In this document: piece after piece, positions 7,330-14,348 of the stretch
How the letters are laid out: every line of letters starts with the position of its first letter
Position numbering within the stretch: the stretch's first letter is position 1
From: a virus
Strand: one strand, 5' to 3'
Length of the DNA stretch: 26,254 nt
Virus record (IMG/VR): IMGVR_UViG_3300025769_000713
Coordinates: 1 to 26,254 of that record
Program-made: the position numbers and the translations under genes
Notes under the pieces: generated by a model
The model's database searches: none
Seen by the model: only the letters and a program-made list of their open reading frames with translations
Told to the model about the DNA's origin: nothing

Positions 7330-9321
7330 TTAGGGTTTGCCAGCTAGTCTAGCTTCTGCGGCTGTTGCAAGCCGCCTCGCACCGGGCCTACCTTTTGCCA
7401 CTTGTGCGATCATACGATCCCGTGCTTCTTGATCTGTAACTACGCTTTCACGTTCTTCAGACACTACGCCCGGAAGCATTGTCTCAGCGGCTACCGCCGC
7501 CACTCCGCCAATGGCAGGGATAACGCCGCGCTCTCCCTCTTCACGCTCAATACCAAAGAGGTCTGCAGTAGCTTGCATTCCCCTTTCGGCGGCGACATCG
7601 TAGGGGTCAACTTCGTCTTCTTCTAAAAGCGCCTTGTCGATCAGCGCACCTGCCAGATCACCCAGTGGTCCCGGTGCAGCTTTTGCGCCTGTAGAGATGC
7701 CGGAGATTGCACCCGCAAGACCGTATTTAGCCAGCTTTCCTTTCAGCCCCGTAGAAGGTGCCTCAGACAGTGGTGGATTCTCGACAAGTTCTTTCTCTGC
7801 AGCTATAATAGCCCGTTCATCCGCTCGAATAGCACTGGCTTCAGCGAGTTGGCGTTGTCGCCTCCGTATAGCTTCCTCGTCTATTTCAACGGGTCGGGCC
7901 GCGCGTTGTGCAGCTTCAGTTTCCCTTTGCTCCTCAAGGCGTCCAATATCTATTTCAAGCTGAGTCTGTTTCTTTTTCTCTTCCAGCTTAATTGTCTGCC
8001 GCTGTTCTTTTGTAGGCTTCGGATTTACTGTTTTGGGAGCGGGGCCGTCGAGAGAAGAAATTTGACTCGGCGTGTTGTATACGACTTGACCTTCAGTGAT
8101 ACGAGGTGCAGTGACTCCCCTGTTTACAAAGAGAGCGTTGACGGTAGAATGATTTCCATTCATGGCGTCTTTGTGAATCAGTGAGTTGGTAATCGGACCA
8201 ATACGCTTGTCAGGAAGGGCACCCGTATAGTTCTCTTCCAAAATGTCACCGGCATTATCTACACCAACACCAGCGTGACCCATCCAAGCTTTTACTGCAT
8301 CGCGTGGAAAATTGTATTCACGAAGAAGCTGACGAGCCAATATCTTACGAATCGATTTGTGATTGCCACCCGCTTTTTCAGGAAGCTGATCCCGAAAGCG
8401 TTCTTCAAGAGGGTTTTTTAATCTGTCGTTCCACAACTTACTGACTTTTGTGGTCGTAGTATTGAAGATGTTCTTTGTTGCAGGGTTTTGTCCGGGAGAG
8501 TCTTTCTCCACACGTTCTTTAGCTTGTTGGACTTTAGAGTAAAGAAACTCTGCGAACTCTCCGGTGTATGTTACTTCTGGCCTAACTTTGTTGGCCTTTT
8601 TAACGCCGCGCACTTCTGCGATCATCACGCCGTCGCGCTCACCAAAAGTAATATCACCAATTTTGAGGCCGTCTTCACCGATGTTGGACGCCACACGCTG
8701 TCCCGTGTATTTCTCGTAGTAAAGATAATCACGAGCTTCTATGTCCATCTCCACGAGGACCATTGCATCTTTTCTAGGATCATACACCTCGTAGGCACCG
8801 ACTCCAAGAGCCTCATCATACAGAGCATCTAGATCTGTAGAGAAAATTGTACCTCTCATCGGATCAGTGTTACGAGACTGGACGCCGACAAGATCGTGGA
8901 GCGTCTGTGCTATTCCTCCAGCACCGGCAAGTTTATTCGGAACAAGATTTACTCGCGCCACCTTTGTCTGTGCGATGAATCTATCTTCGAACCAGCCCCA
9001 CTGCTTCCAGCGATTTATACCGGCTTTACTTGTAATAGGATCAAGTGCTTCGTTGAACTCCTTACCTTCGTAAAGAGCCATGTAAGGCTGGTCAACGTCA
9101 ACGCCCTCATCTATAAGATTCGAAATCAGATTGAGGGTGTTGTTGTAATTGTCCTTGCCTTTTCCTTTTTTATCCTTGACACTGTTAGCCACATGAGACA
9201 GAGCTTCACGCACAGTAATTTGACCTGACTGAGCCTTTGTGTTAAAGTCCTCTTGTGTCAGGTTTACTGCTTCTCTTAGACCGCGTGGTCCCGCTTCTTT
9301 TTTGGGGGGTGTGGTGGCCAT
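7330..9321 (-). CDS. 663-aa protein with tyrosine recombinase-like domain and long virion-type C-terminal extension
   Basis: Residues about 1-375 match the layout of a tyrosine recombinase. There is a helical N-terminal region, then box I 'YTGQRVASNIGEDGLKIGDI' with Arg209, and a beta-hairpin lysine (241 or 242). Box II 'KSIRK' has Arg325 with Lys322 where His is usual. 'WMGHAG' follows with His349, and a terminal 'ENYTG' with Tyr365. Arg-to-His spacing (24) fits the family; His-to-Tyr (16) is longer than the usual 9. Residues about 433-512 are a charged coiled coil. About 525-625 contain two Gly/Ala-rich hydrophobic stretches. The ATG directly follows the TerL stop, so translation is probably coupled. 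An integrase-type fold inside a head operon is unusual. It could be a repurposed DNA-binding or ejected protein, or an active recombinase. The domain call is from motifs only. Confidence 0.68.
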   Translation of the reverse strand: MATTPPKKEAGPRGLREAVNLTQEDFNTKAQSGQITVREALSHVANSVKDKKGKGKDNYNNTLNLISNLIDEGVDVDQPYMALYEGKEFNEALDPITSKAGINRWKQWGWFEDRFIAQTKVARVNLVPNKLAGAGGIAQTLHDLVGVQSRNTDPMRGTIFSTDLDALYDEALGVGAYEVYDPRKDAMVLVEMDIEARDYLYYEKYTGQRVASNIGEDGLKIGDITFGERDGVMIAEVRGVKKANKVRPEVTYTGEFAEFLYSKVQQAKERVEKDSPGQNPATKNIFNTTTTKVSKLWNDRLKNPLEERFRDQLPEKAGGNHKSIRKILARQLLREYNFPRDAVKAWMGHAGVGVDNAGDILEENYTGALPDKRIGPITNSLIHKDAMNGNHSTVNALFVNRGVTAPRITEGQVVYNTPSQISSLDGPAPKTVNPKPTKEQRQTIKLEEKKKQTQLEIDIGRLEEQRETEAAQRAARPVEIDEEAIRRRQRQLAEASAIRADERAIIAAEKELVENPPLSEAPSTGLKGKLAKYGLAGAISGISTGAKAAPGPLGDLAGALIDKALLEEDEVDPYDVAAERGMQATADLFGIEREEGERGVIPAIGGVAAVAAETMLPGVVSEERESVVTDQEARDRMIAQVAKGRPGARRLATAAEARLAGKP

Positions 9322-11013
9322 TTAGTATCCGAAGGTGGCGTCTTGAACTTGGTAGACTTGATTCTTGATTGCGCCAAGCTGTTGGTGTATAGATGCGTAT
9401 CCGCTCATGCGTGTCATCATCATGTAGCGAAGAGCGTCGTAGGCATGGTCTTCAGCCTTTGTATCTACATCCTCACTGTTTGTTTTGGAGAGAGGAATAC
9501 CCGCAAGCTGTTTAATGATGTTACTGCACGAAGAAAAGATACGCAGACGGGGTTCACCGCTGTATGGCTCTTTTGCCAGCCGACGATGAACTTCCATCTT
9601 TCCTTGAATTCTGTTTCGGTCCGAAGGCGTCCAGCGCACTCCTTGACGCATCATTACTTCTGCGATAGAAGGACCAAATCCTGTCTTGTTCCAACATGAG
9701 GAATCCAAAACAGTGTAGTGGGGTAACGGGTCTAACTGTTCCGCTTCTAATATTTTATCCGCCAGTTCCTCTGCTGTCAAGTGCTTTTCGTATAATTCTC
9801 TGTATACCCAGATATTATTATCCCAGTCGATTGCACCCCACAGAACACAGGACGGAGCCGCGTACCCATAGTCTGCTGCACGAATGCGAGGCCAGTTAGT
9901 CGGAAGCTCAAACGGTTCCACTACGTGTCTACTTCGTGAAAATTCGGGGAAGGCCGCTCCCTCCGCCACGTCCCAATCCCCTTCAAGAAGTCTCTTCCGC
10001 TCGACTTCTGGGAGCGACCTGAGCATCGCCTCGTACTGGCCGTCTGCAAGCAGGTAGGGATTGTCGGTCAACCGTGCCGGTACAAACTTGCGGTAGAACA
10101 GCGGTTGACCTGCTTTCTCGTGACCGTCAGGCCACAGGAATGGAGTCATTGTGTCGATGTCAAACGCAGCGAAGGGTTTATTTGGCTCGACATCATCTAT
10201 GTACATCTTCTTTACCCACCAGCCCCCGACACCTCCGGGGTTGGCAGTGCAGCGCATGTACAAATGTTTTTGAAGTTCGGGATCAGTGGAGCGGAGACGA
10301 GAACGAAGGTAATCCCAAACGTACGGTGTGGGGTATTGCGTTATCTCATCGATACCTATCCAGTTGAACGCCTGACCCTGAAAGCGGGTCACATCCTTAT
10401 CTCTGTCAAGGTACGTGAACCAGATCGTTGCACCGGATGGAAATACCCACGTAGACTTTGACTCTCTGAACTTTGCACCCGGAAAAGCTTTTGTGTATAG
10501 CTGGCGGGACTTATCGATGAGTTCGGTTAGTTCATCCAGTGTACGACGAAGAAGAAGGCCACGATGATTAGGATTGTGACAAAAACGTAGCGGATCAGCA
10601 AGAAGTGCAAAGCTTTTTCCGCCACCTGCAGCGCCTCCGTAAAGTACGTCCCGTTCTCCCGCACTAAGGAACTCAGTTTGCGGTCCGTCATTCGGCTGAA
10701 AAACGACTTCACTTTCTCCGACAAGGTCACTGATTGCATCCGGAAGAGCATCCAGATCCCCAAGATCGATTGTGGCAGATTCATCACCGGAAAGAGCTTT
10801 TTCAACCTTTCCCACTGTTTTTTCAAGTTCTCGCGCATATCTTCGCTTGTCTTCCGCTTGTTTAGTTGTCTTTGCGGCTCTTTTTTTGGCCGAATTAATA
10901 CGCTTCTGCGCCGCACGTCGCGCACGTTCCCGCGTAGAGAGTTGATATGTGGCTTTTGGCGCATTGGGGTCTTTTTTGGGTCTTCCGCGCTTCCGTTTAG
11001 TCTCTTCAGCCAT
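9322..11013 (-). CDS. terL: Terminase large subunit (packaging ATPase/nuclease)
   Basis: Motor that pumps DNA into the prohead and cuts the concatemer. From the ATG at 11013 it has 563 residues. The ATPase domain has Walker A 'GGAAGGGKS' (126-134, Lys133) and Walker B 'WIGIDE' (218-223). The RNase H-like nuclease domain has 'IRAADYGYAAPS' (Asp381), 'TVLDSSCW' (Asp437) and 'KAEDHAYDALRY' (Asp522). The first 60 residues are very basic and begin with an AT-hook-like 'KRGRPKK', an uncommon N-terminal addition. The start overlaps the small-subunit stop by 8 nt. A TTG one codon upstream is possible but less likely. Confidence 0.95.
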   Translation of the reverse strand: MAEETKRKRGRPKKDPNAPKATYQLSTRERARRAAQKRINSAKKRAAKTTKQAEDKRRYARELEKTVGKVEKALSGDESATIDLGDLDALPDAISDLVGESEVVFQPNDGPQTEFLSAGERDVLYGGAAGGGKSFALLADPLRFCHNPNHRGLLLRRTLDELTELIDKSRQLYTKAFPGAKFRESKSTWVFPSGATIWFTYLDRDKDVTRFQGQAFNWIGIDEITQYPTPYVWDYLRSRLRSTDPELQKHLYMRCTANPGGVGGWWVKKMYIDDVEPNKPFAAFDIDTMTPFLWPDGHEKAGQPLFYRKFVPARLTDNPYLLADGQYEAMLRSLPEVERKRLLEGDWDVAEGAAFPEFSRSRHVVEPFELPTNWPRIRAADYGYAAPSCVLWGAIDWDNNIWVYRELYEKHLTAEELADKILEAEQLDPLPHYTVLDSSCWNKTGFGPSIAEVMMRQGVRWTPSDRNRIQGKMEVHRRLAKEPYSGEPRLRIFSSCSNIIKQLAGIPLSKTNSEDVDTKAEDHAYDALRYMMMTRMSGYASIHQQLGAIKNQVYQVQDATFGY

Positions 11014-11410
11014 CAATTATGACTTCATTCTTTGGCGGAAGCAGTACGACGCCGTGGACAGCAGTGACATTGTGGTTTATTTGGTCCGGAGCCTTTGCAC
11101 CTACCCTGTTAAGTAGTGATTCAGCAGCTTTGAGACGTAGATCATCACCGCGTTCGGGGGCGGGGTTGTCGATTGTAGCTACAAGACGGTTAGCTGCCTT
11201 GAGTGCATTCATCGAAAGTATGTCTTTTGTGCGTTCTACGATCTCATCGGCTAAATGTTTACGTAACCAACCGGCAGATCCACGGGAATATCCCGCATCT
11301 ACGGCTGCAGCAGTGACTTGACCGCCGTTTTCAAACAGTATGTCAAGGAATTTCTGCTGTTGAGGCGTAAGTTCACGCTCTTTCTTCTGTTGTTGAGGGA
11401 GAAGATTCAT
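11006..11410 (-). CDS. terS: Terminase small subunit
   Basis: DNA-recognition subunit of the packaging motor. The 134-aa product has an N-terminal helix-turn-helix, 'TPQQQKFLDILFENGGQVTAAAVDAGYSRGSAGWLRKHL' in pattern, which is the usual small terminase DNA-binding motif. A helical oligomerisation region follows (ALKAANRLVATIDN... DLRLKAAESLLNRVG). It is the first gene of the leftward late operon, about 110 nt after the predicted leftward promoter, and overlaps TerL by 8 nt. The ATG at 11410 is preferred over a GTG at 11422; neither has a strong ribosome site. Confidence 0.85.
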   Translation of the reverse strand: MNLLPQQQKKERELTPQQQKFLDILFENGGQVTAAAVDAGYSRGSAGWLRKHLADEIVERTKDILSMNALKAANRLVATIDNPAPERGDDLRLKAAESLLNRVGAKAPDQINHNVTAVHGVVLLPPKNEVIIDG

Positions 11411-11528
11411 CAAAACTACCACATTTAGGAGGATGTAGGTCGATGCCTCACAGTAGCCACGCCTTTTTTGTGTAAAAACAGTGATGGTGGGAAGGTGTGC
11501 TAATGTGTGAAGCGAACCTACGCCCTAT

Positions 11529-11557
11529 ATTATGGGTATATGGGTTAATTTTGTCAA
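11529..11557 (-). promoter_or_regulatory. Leftward sigma70-type promoter for the late (head) operon
   Basis: On the reverse strand a perfect TTGACA (11552-11557) is followed after exactly 17 nt by CATAAT (11529-11534, one mismatch to TATAAT). Transcription would start near 11522 and reach terS at 11410. It is the only good promoter seen upstream of the head genes. It lies back to back with a rightward promoter, with the two -35 boxes only 18 bp apart across an A/T-rich stretch. Confidence 0.75.
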
Positions 11558-11575
11558 TAAAAAAAATTTTATGGC

Positions 11576-11604
11576 TTGACAGTTTCGAAATTCGACTGTA
11601 TAGT
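11576..11604 (+). promoter_or_regulatory. Rightward sigma70-type promoter, strong consensus
   Basis: TTGACA at 11576-11581, a 17-nt spacer, then TATAGT at 11599-11604. The A/T-rich run 11547-11570 just upstream could act as an UP element. The spacer is bracketed by ACAGT (11579-11583) and ACTGT (11595-11599), an inverted repeat that could be an operator. The only thing directly downstream is a short leader and a terminator, so it appears to drive a small RNA or an attenuated transcript rather than a gene. Confidence 0.75.
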
Positions 11605-11606
11605 AA

Positions 11607-11617
11607 GGGTATTACCC
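11607..11617. promoter_or_regulatory. Palindrome at the start point of the rightward promoter
   Basis: GGGTATTACCC is an 11-base inverted repeat (5-bp arms, one central base) placed across the expected transcription start of the rightward promoter. A repressor bound here would block initiation. Whether any protein binds is inference. Confidence 0.4.
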
Positions 11618-11683
11618 GCCGGGGAATAACTATATCCACACATAAGAGTATACTGGGGCACTGTTTTTTGGGGTGCCCCTTTT
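11611..11683 (+). ncRNA. Candidate small RNA between a strong promoter and a terminator
   Basis: The rightward promoter should start RNA near 11611, and an intrinsic terminator ends it near 11683, giving a transcript of about 73 nt. No ORF with a ribosome site fits inside. It could be a stand-alone regulatory RNA, a decoy transcript or an attenuator whose read-through is controlled. It lies at the junction of the late arm and the central block. Prediction is from promoter and terminator alone; no known RNA family is recognised. Confidence 0.5.
11655..11683 (+). terminator. Rho-independent terminator, rightward
   Basis: GGGGCAC (11655-11661) pairs perfectly with GTGCCCC (11673-11679) across an 11-nt loop and is followed by TTTT. 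It is oriented to stop transcription from the rightward promoter only about 50 nt after that promoter's -10 box. Confidence 0.7.
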
Positions 11684-12041
11684 CGTTATCTGGCGCACTG
11701 TTTTATTCCCGTACAGAAAACTTCAAAAAAAGAAAATTACGCTGGGGATTACTAGCACATATACCGGTACCCCCCGTGGCCCATGCGCGCCCGTGCGGGA
11801 ATCCCAATTTTTTCTCGGCGATCCTGTCCTGATCTTCCCCTGACAAAACAGTGAACATCTTGAACCGCCACCAATCCCGCCGGACGCAACAGCCGCGCCC
11901 GCCCGCCCGTGTATAGCATTTGCCATGCCGTTAAATCTGAAAGATAGACGCCGGGTTGAGGTGGTATAGCTTCCCCCGAACAATGGCATTCCGGATTTAT
12001 CCAAAGATATCAGCCCGCCGGGATTAAACCGACACGCGCAT
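11684..12041. other. Gene-free region with CCCGCCGG repeats
   Basis: No convincing gene is seen on either strand; the ORFs here lack ribosome sites and have arbitrary compositions. The 8-mer CCCGCCGG occurs at 11876-11883, 12014-12021 and 12051-12058, with a further copy at 11615-11622 next to the promoter palindrome. A possible long-range stem pairs GGGATT (near 11736) with AATCCC (near 11800), followed by a run of six T, which could be a second structured rightward RNA or terminator. No tRNA or clear attachment site was found. Confidence 0.45.
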
Positions 12042-12075
12042 AAAAAAAGGCCCGCCGGACTAATCCAAGCGGGCC
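12042..12075 (-). terminator. Rho-independent terminator closing the leftward central block
   Basis: Read on the reverse strand, GGCCCGC and GCGGGCC form a 7-bp GC-only stem (12069-12075 with 12049-12055), followed by seven T (12042-12048). It lies 56 bp beyond the stop of the 77-aa gene. It would stop central-block transcription before the late promoter region. Confidence 0.85.
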
Positions 12076-12130
12076 AAGTGCCGATCCGAATAATATGGGA
12101 AAGACGGACCGGTGGGAGGAAACGGGTTGG

Positions 12131-12364
12131 CTACTTCTTCGAGGCTTTCACATTTTCAAAGGTGTTATCCCCCGGTTGATACGCGCCAAAGATCCGGCAA
12201 GCGTTCAAGATCTCCGGGAAGTCATCCGCCAGTATCTGCAGATGCTGCTCGTCAAGACGCACGATGGCGCTGTAAAGGTTGGACACGCTCCACTCAATCG
12301 AATGGATCTTTTCTTTTACGACGCCGGATTGTTCAAGGGCTTGTTTGAATGATTGAATAGTCAT
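12131..12364 (-). CDS. 77-aa hypothetical protein
   Basis: Last gene of the leftward central block. The product (MTIQSFKQALEQSGVVKEKIHS...) is an acidic, mostly helical protein with 'YSAIVRLDEQHLQILADDFPEILNACRIFGAYQPGDN'. I recognise no family. It has no cysteine pair, signal or membrane segment. The ATG at 12364 is preceded by AGGAGAAAAC. That leader resembles those of two other genes of this block (before 14119 and 15256), which links it to the block. A stable hairpin lies 33-52 nt upstream, and a terminator follows. Confidence 0.7.
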   Translation of the reverse strand: MTIQSFKQALEQSGVVKEKIHSIEWSVSNLYSAIVRLDEQHLQILADDFPEILNACRIFGAYQPGDNTFENVKASKK

Positions 12365-12396
12365 CTGTCTGTTTTCTCCTGTTTCAGACTGTTAGA

Positions 12397-12416
12397 GCGG
12401 GCCAACAGCGGCCCGC
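12397..12416. promoter_or_regulatory. Stable intergenic hairpin without T-tract
   Basis: GCGGGCC (12397-12403) and GGCCCGC (12410-12416) form a perfect 7-bp stem with a 6-nt loop, between the winged-helix gene and the 77-aa gene. There is no T-run on either side, so it is not a classical terminator. It may protect or process the mRNA, or bind a protein. The same 7-mer arms make up the terminator at 12042-12075. Confidence 0.5.
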
Positions 12417-12435
12417 CCCTAAGTTTATGCCAGAT

Positions 12436-12963
12436 CTACTGGCTGGCTGCAAGCCGGTACATCTTGCGATGGCCCCGTTTACCATTGCGGCCATAACGCC
12501 AGTTAGTCTTGCGTGACTGTACCGGGAGGCCGTGATCCTGCAGATCATAGAGATACTGCTGGACCGTCGTCGCCTTAAGGTCAACACTCTTCGCAATCTG
12601 GCTGGTGGTGAGCCATTTGGCACCGCGTAAAACAGTGATCATCGCGTGGTGCTTCTCGGACAGTGGCCGCTGGTAGGTCTTCCAATACTCGGCAGGAATG
12701 CGGCGATGCTTCTTTACCGGCGCACTGGTTACCGGCTCACCGTGCAAGTCAGTCATCGGCTGCGGGTCCGATTCCGGCAGCGGGGCACTATTTTCCACCG
12801 TATCCGCAAACAGCTTTCCCCGGATCTCGGAAATGATCTCTTCCCGGATCGATGCCCGCAAGGAATCGCCAAGGGTAGCGATCACGTGCTTTTCGATCTC
12901 GTTTCCAAGCTTCACAACTGCATCAAGGATGGCGTCATTCTTAAAGAGGCTTGTTTTACTCAT
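12436..12963 (-). CDS. Winged-helix DNA-binding protein
   Basis: A 175-aa protein starting MSKTSLFKNDAILDAV. The N-terminal half (about 5-55) is helical and may mediate oligomerisation. Residues 57-95 are a Pro-rich linker. Residues 101-172 look like a winged helix: 'EKHHAMITVLRGAKWLTTSQIAKSVDLKATTVQQYLYDLQDHG' holds the helix-turn-helix, and the basic 'RKTNWRYGRNGKRGHRKMYRL' the wing. The start at 12963 is chosen because AAAGGA lies 9 nt upstream; a longer frame to 13083 has no such site and would overlap the DUF932 gene. It may be a regulator or replication-site binder of this block. The target is unknown. Confidence 0.75.
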   Translation of the reverse strand: MSKTSLFKNDAILDAVVKLGNEIEKHVIATLGDSLRASIREEIISEIRGKLFADTVENSAPLPESDPQPMTDLHGEPVTSAPVKKHRRIPAEYWKTYQRPLSEKHHAMITVLRGAKWLTTSQIAKSVDLKATTVQQYLYDLQDHGLPVQSRKTNWRYGRNGKRGHRKMYRLAASQ

Positions 12964-12983
12964 GTCTGGTTTCCTTTCATGTT

Positions 12984-13070
12984 TTACCAGATGGCGATGA
13001 TCAAAAGGATCATCAAAAGGCACCACAGGACCATTCCCACAGTGCGGTACAGGGTCACCAATACGGTCAC
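12984..13070 (-). CDS. Possible 28-aa single-span membrane peptide
   Basis: A very short frame fills most of the gap between the DUF932 gene and the winged-helix gene. It starts with GTG at 13070, overlapping the DUF932 stop as GTGA, with GGGGGA 6 nt upstream. The peptide is almost entirely hydrophobic after residue 10: 'VGMVLWCLLMILLIIAIW', a length suited to one membrane helix, with one Arg before it. It ends 20 nt before the winged-helix start. Coupling signal, ribosome site and composition all agree, but at 28 codons chance cannot be excluded. It resembles small phage or plasmid membrane peptides in general form only. Confidence 0.45.
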   Translation of the reverse strand: MTVLVTLYRTVGMVLWCLLMILLIIAIW

Positions 13071-14119
13071 AGGCTTCCCCCAACTAATTCAGGCTTTTTC
13101 TCAAACGTCGCCCACAGGTCGGATTCGGTCAATTCCCGGATCATGGCTTCGCGTTGCCGCTCAACTTGATGGGCCTTTGCGCCTTTCGTTGATGTCGTGC
13201 GTTCTTTCCCGTCTTCCAACACATAGGTTTCACTGGTGTGCGTTGACCAGTGGGTCAGTGCGTTATATGCGGCCCAAAGCGTCCGGCCCAATTCGTTCCG
13301 CTCTTCATCGAAACGATACAAAAGGTAATTCAGGCGCTTTGTATTGACCGCCGAGGTCTTGCCGGTTTCTGCCGCCTTGTCTGTTTTCTTGCAGATCGTC
13401 TCCGACAACATGTCGCTAAAGGCTTGGACCGACAGCGGGCTGTTGTTCCATTTCTTCATAACGTCCCGCGACGTATCCCAGAACGAAAGACCCTTGATCG
13501 CCTTCGATGTCATCGCGGCAGTGTCCAGATTCACCGTGTGCTTCTTCTTTTGGTGATAAGCTTTCTCACCGCCGAAAACCAAAGTATTCCGGCACAGGTC
13601 ACGATAGGCACCCGAAAACACCTGAAAGGCCCAGCTTTTGTTGACGCTGTTGAAGATATCGAACCGGCAGCGAACCAGATCCTTCACGCCGGATATCTCT
13701 GACTGCAGATCGTTGAAGACAACCGTGCGGTGGGCTTTCAAACCGTTTTCAAACAGACGATCAATCACAGTCACGTTATTAATCGGCAGATCCGAATCCT
13801 GTAGCTGCAGCGCCTGTTTATGAAAAACAATGTCGTGCGGCTCCAGCTTGTAATCTTCATTGACCGGACAGGTCGGCATGACTTCCCCGGTGGCCTCATT
13901 AAAGAGCGCAACAAATCCCGGCATCCGCTCCGGCTCTTCGAATTGCACGTCGTCGATCTCGGACTGGCCCAAGGGCACAATGGCATCAATCGGAATTTTC
14001 CGGATCTTGCACATATCGTCATAGAGCGACAGGTCGCTGACGTTGTTGTGCTGGTAGGTGATGGTATCGCCCTTGCGAACGATTCCGGTGTTTTCTTCGG
14101 TAGGTACTAAATCAAACAT
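13067..14119 (-). CDS. DUF932 family phage/plasmid protein
   Basis: A 350-aa protein matching the DUF932 family, common on plasmids and in large phages, function unknown. Family landmarks are 'MPTCPVNEDYKLEPHD' (about 75-90), the core 'FSGAYRDLCRNTLVFGG' followed by the His-containing 'KKKHTVNLD' (about 168-200), and 'LGRTLWAAYNALTHWSTHT' (about 277-295), the usual C-terminal signature. The ATG at 14119 has GGAGAAAAGG upstream. It follows a gap with a terminator and repeats, so it probably starts its own transcript, although no clear promoter was found. DUF932 genes often sit near replication or partition functions, which suggests, but does not prove, a plasmid-like origin of this block. Confidence 0.8.
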   Translation of the reverse strand: MFDLVPTEENTGIVRKGDTITYQHNNVSDLSLYDDMCKIRKIPIDAIVPLGQSEIDDVQFEEPERMPGFVALFNEATGEVMPTCPVNEDYKLEPHDIVFHKQALQLQDSDLPINNVTVIDRLFENGLKAHRTVVFNDLQSEISGVKDLVRCRFDIFNSVNKSWAFQVFSGAYRDLCRNTLVFGGEKAYHQKKKHTVNLDTAAMTSKAIKGLSFWDTSRDVMKKWNNSPLSVQAFSDMLSETICKKTDKAAETGKTSAVNTKRLNYLLYRFDEERNELGRTLWAAYNALTHWSTHTSETYVLEDGKERTTSTKGAKAHQVERQREAMIRELTESDLWATFEKKPELVGGSL

Positions 14120-14348
14120 GCCTTTTCTCCATCGGCTGTTGGCCGGTCAAAAGCGACCGGTAATGAATCTTGGCACAAAGGCAAGAAACATGCCAACAAA
14201 AAAACGGGGACGGCCCGCTGCTGGACCGCCCCCGCCGCTCGATCGACCGGCCCCATCGTCTCGCCGCCGATCCGACCGGCCCGCAAGTCTCACCCCGCCC
14301 CCGAAAAAAGACAGTGCAAGAAACCATTAGCCGGTCCCCAGTTTAGTG
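14120..14348. repeat. GC-rich gap with five CCGGTC/GACCGG hexamers
   Basis: A non-coding stretch upstream of the DUF932 gene. CCGGTC or its complement occurs at 14143, 14155, 14245, 14274 and 14331. The first two form an inverted repeat with a 6-nt loop (14143-14160). The next two lie in a direct repeat of the form GATC(C)GACCGGCCC (14241-14253 and 14269-14282). This density is far above chance, even allowing for high GC. It looks like an operator or origin-type array. ORFs here look like low-complexity artefacts. Confidence 0.45.
14198..14233 (-). terminator. Rho-independent terminator upstream of the DUF932 gene
   Basis: On the reverse strand an 8-bp stem (14226-14233 with 14206-14213, one G-U pair) with a 12-nt loop is followed by G and seven T (14198-14204). 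It would stop transcripts from the upstream small genes and the GP88-like gene before the DUF932 gene. Confidence 0.6.

Noticed and set aside
11684-12041. tRNA gene, integrase attachment site or CRISPR array in the gene-free region
   Set aside because: No cloverleaf, no TTCGA-type tRNA arm, no regularly spaced repeats with unique spacers were seen.
12964-13083. N-terminal extension of the winged-helix gene to 13083
   Set aside because: No ribosome site, overlap with DUF932, and the ATG at 12963 has a clear AAAGGA; the same DNA better fits a 28-aa membrane peptide in another frame.
14112-14327. 71-codon minus-strand frame in the same gap
   Set aside because: Arg/Gly/Ser-rich arbitrary composition, no ribosome site, overlaps terminator and repeats.
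14190-14330. 46-codon plus-strand frame starting MPTKKRGRPAAGPPPP, AT-hook-like
   Set aside because: It runs against all neighbours, lies over the predicted leftward terminator and repeat array, and is mostly Pro/Arg low complexity from GC-rich DNA.
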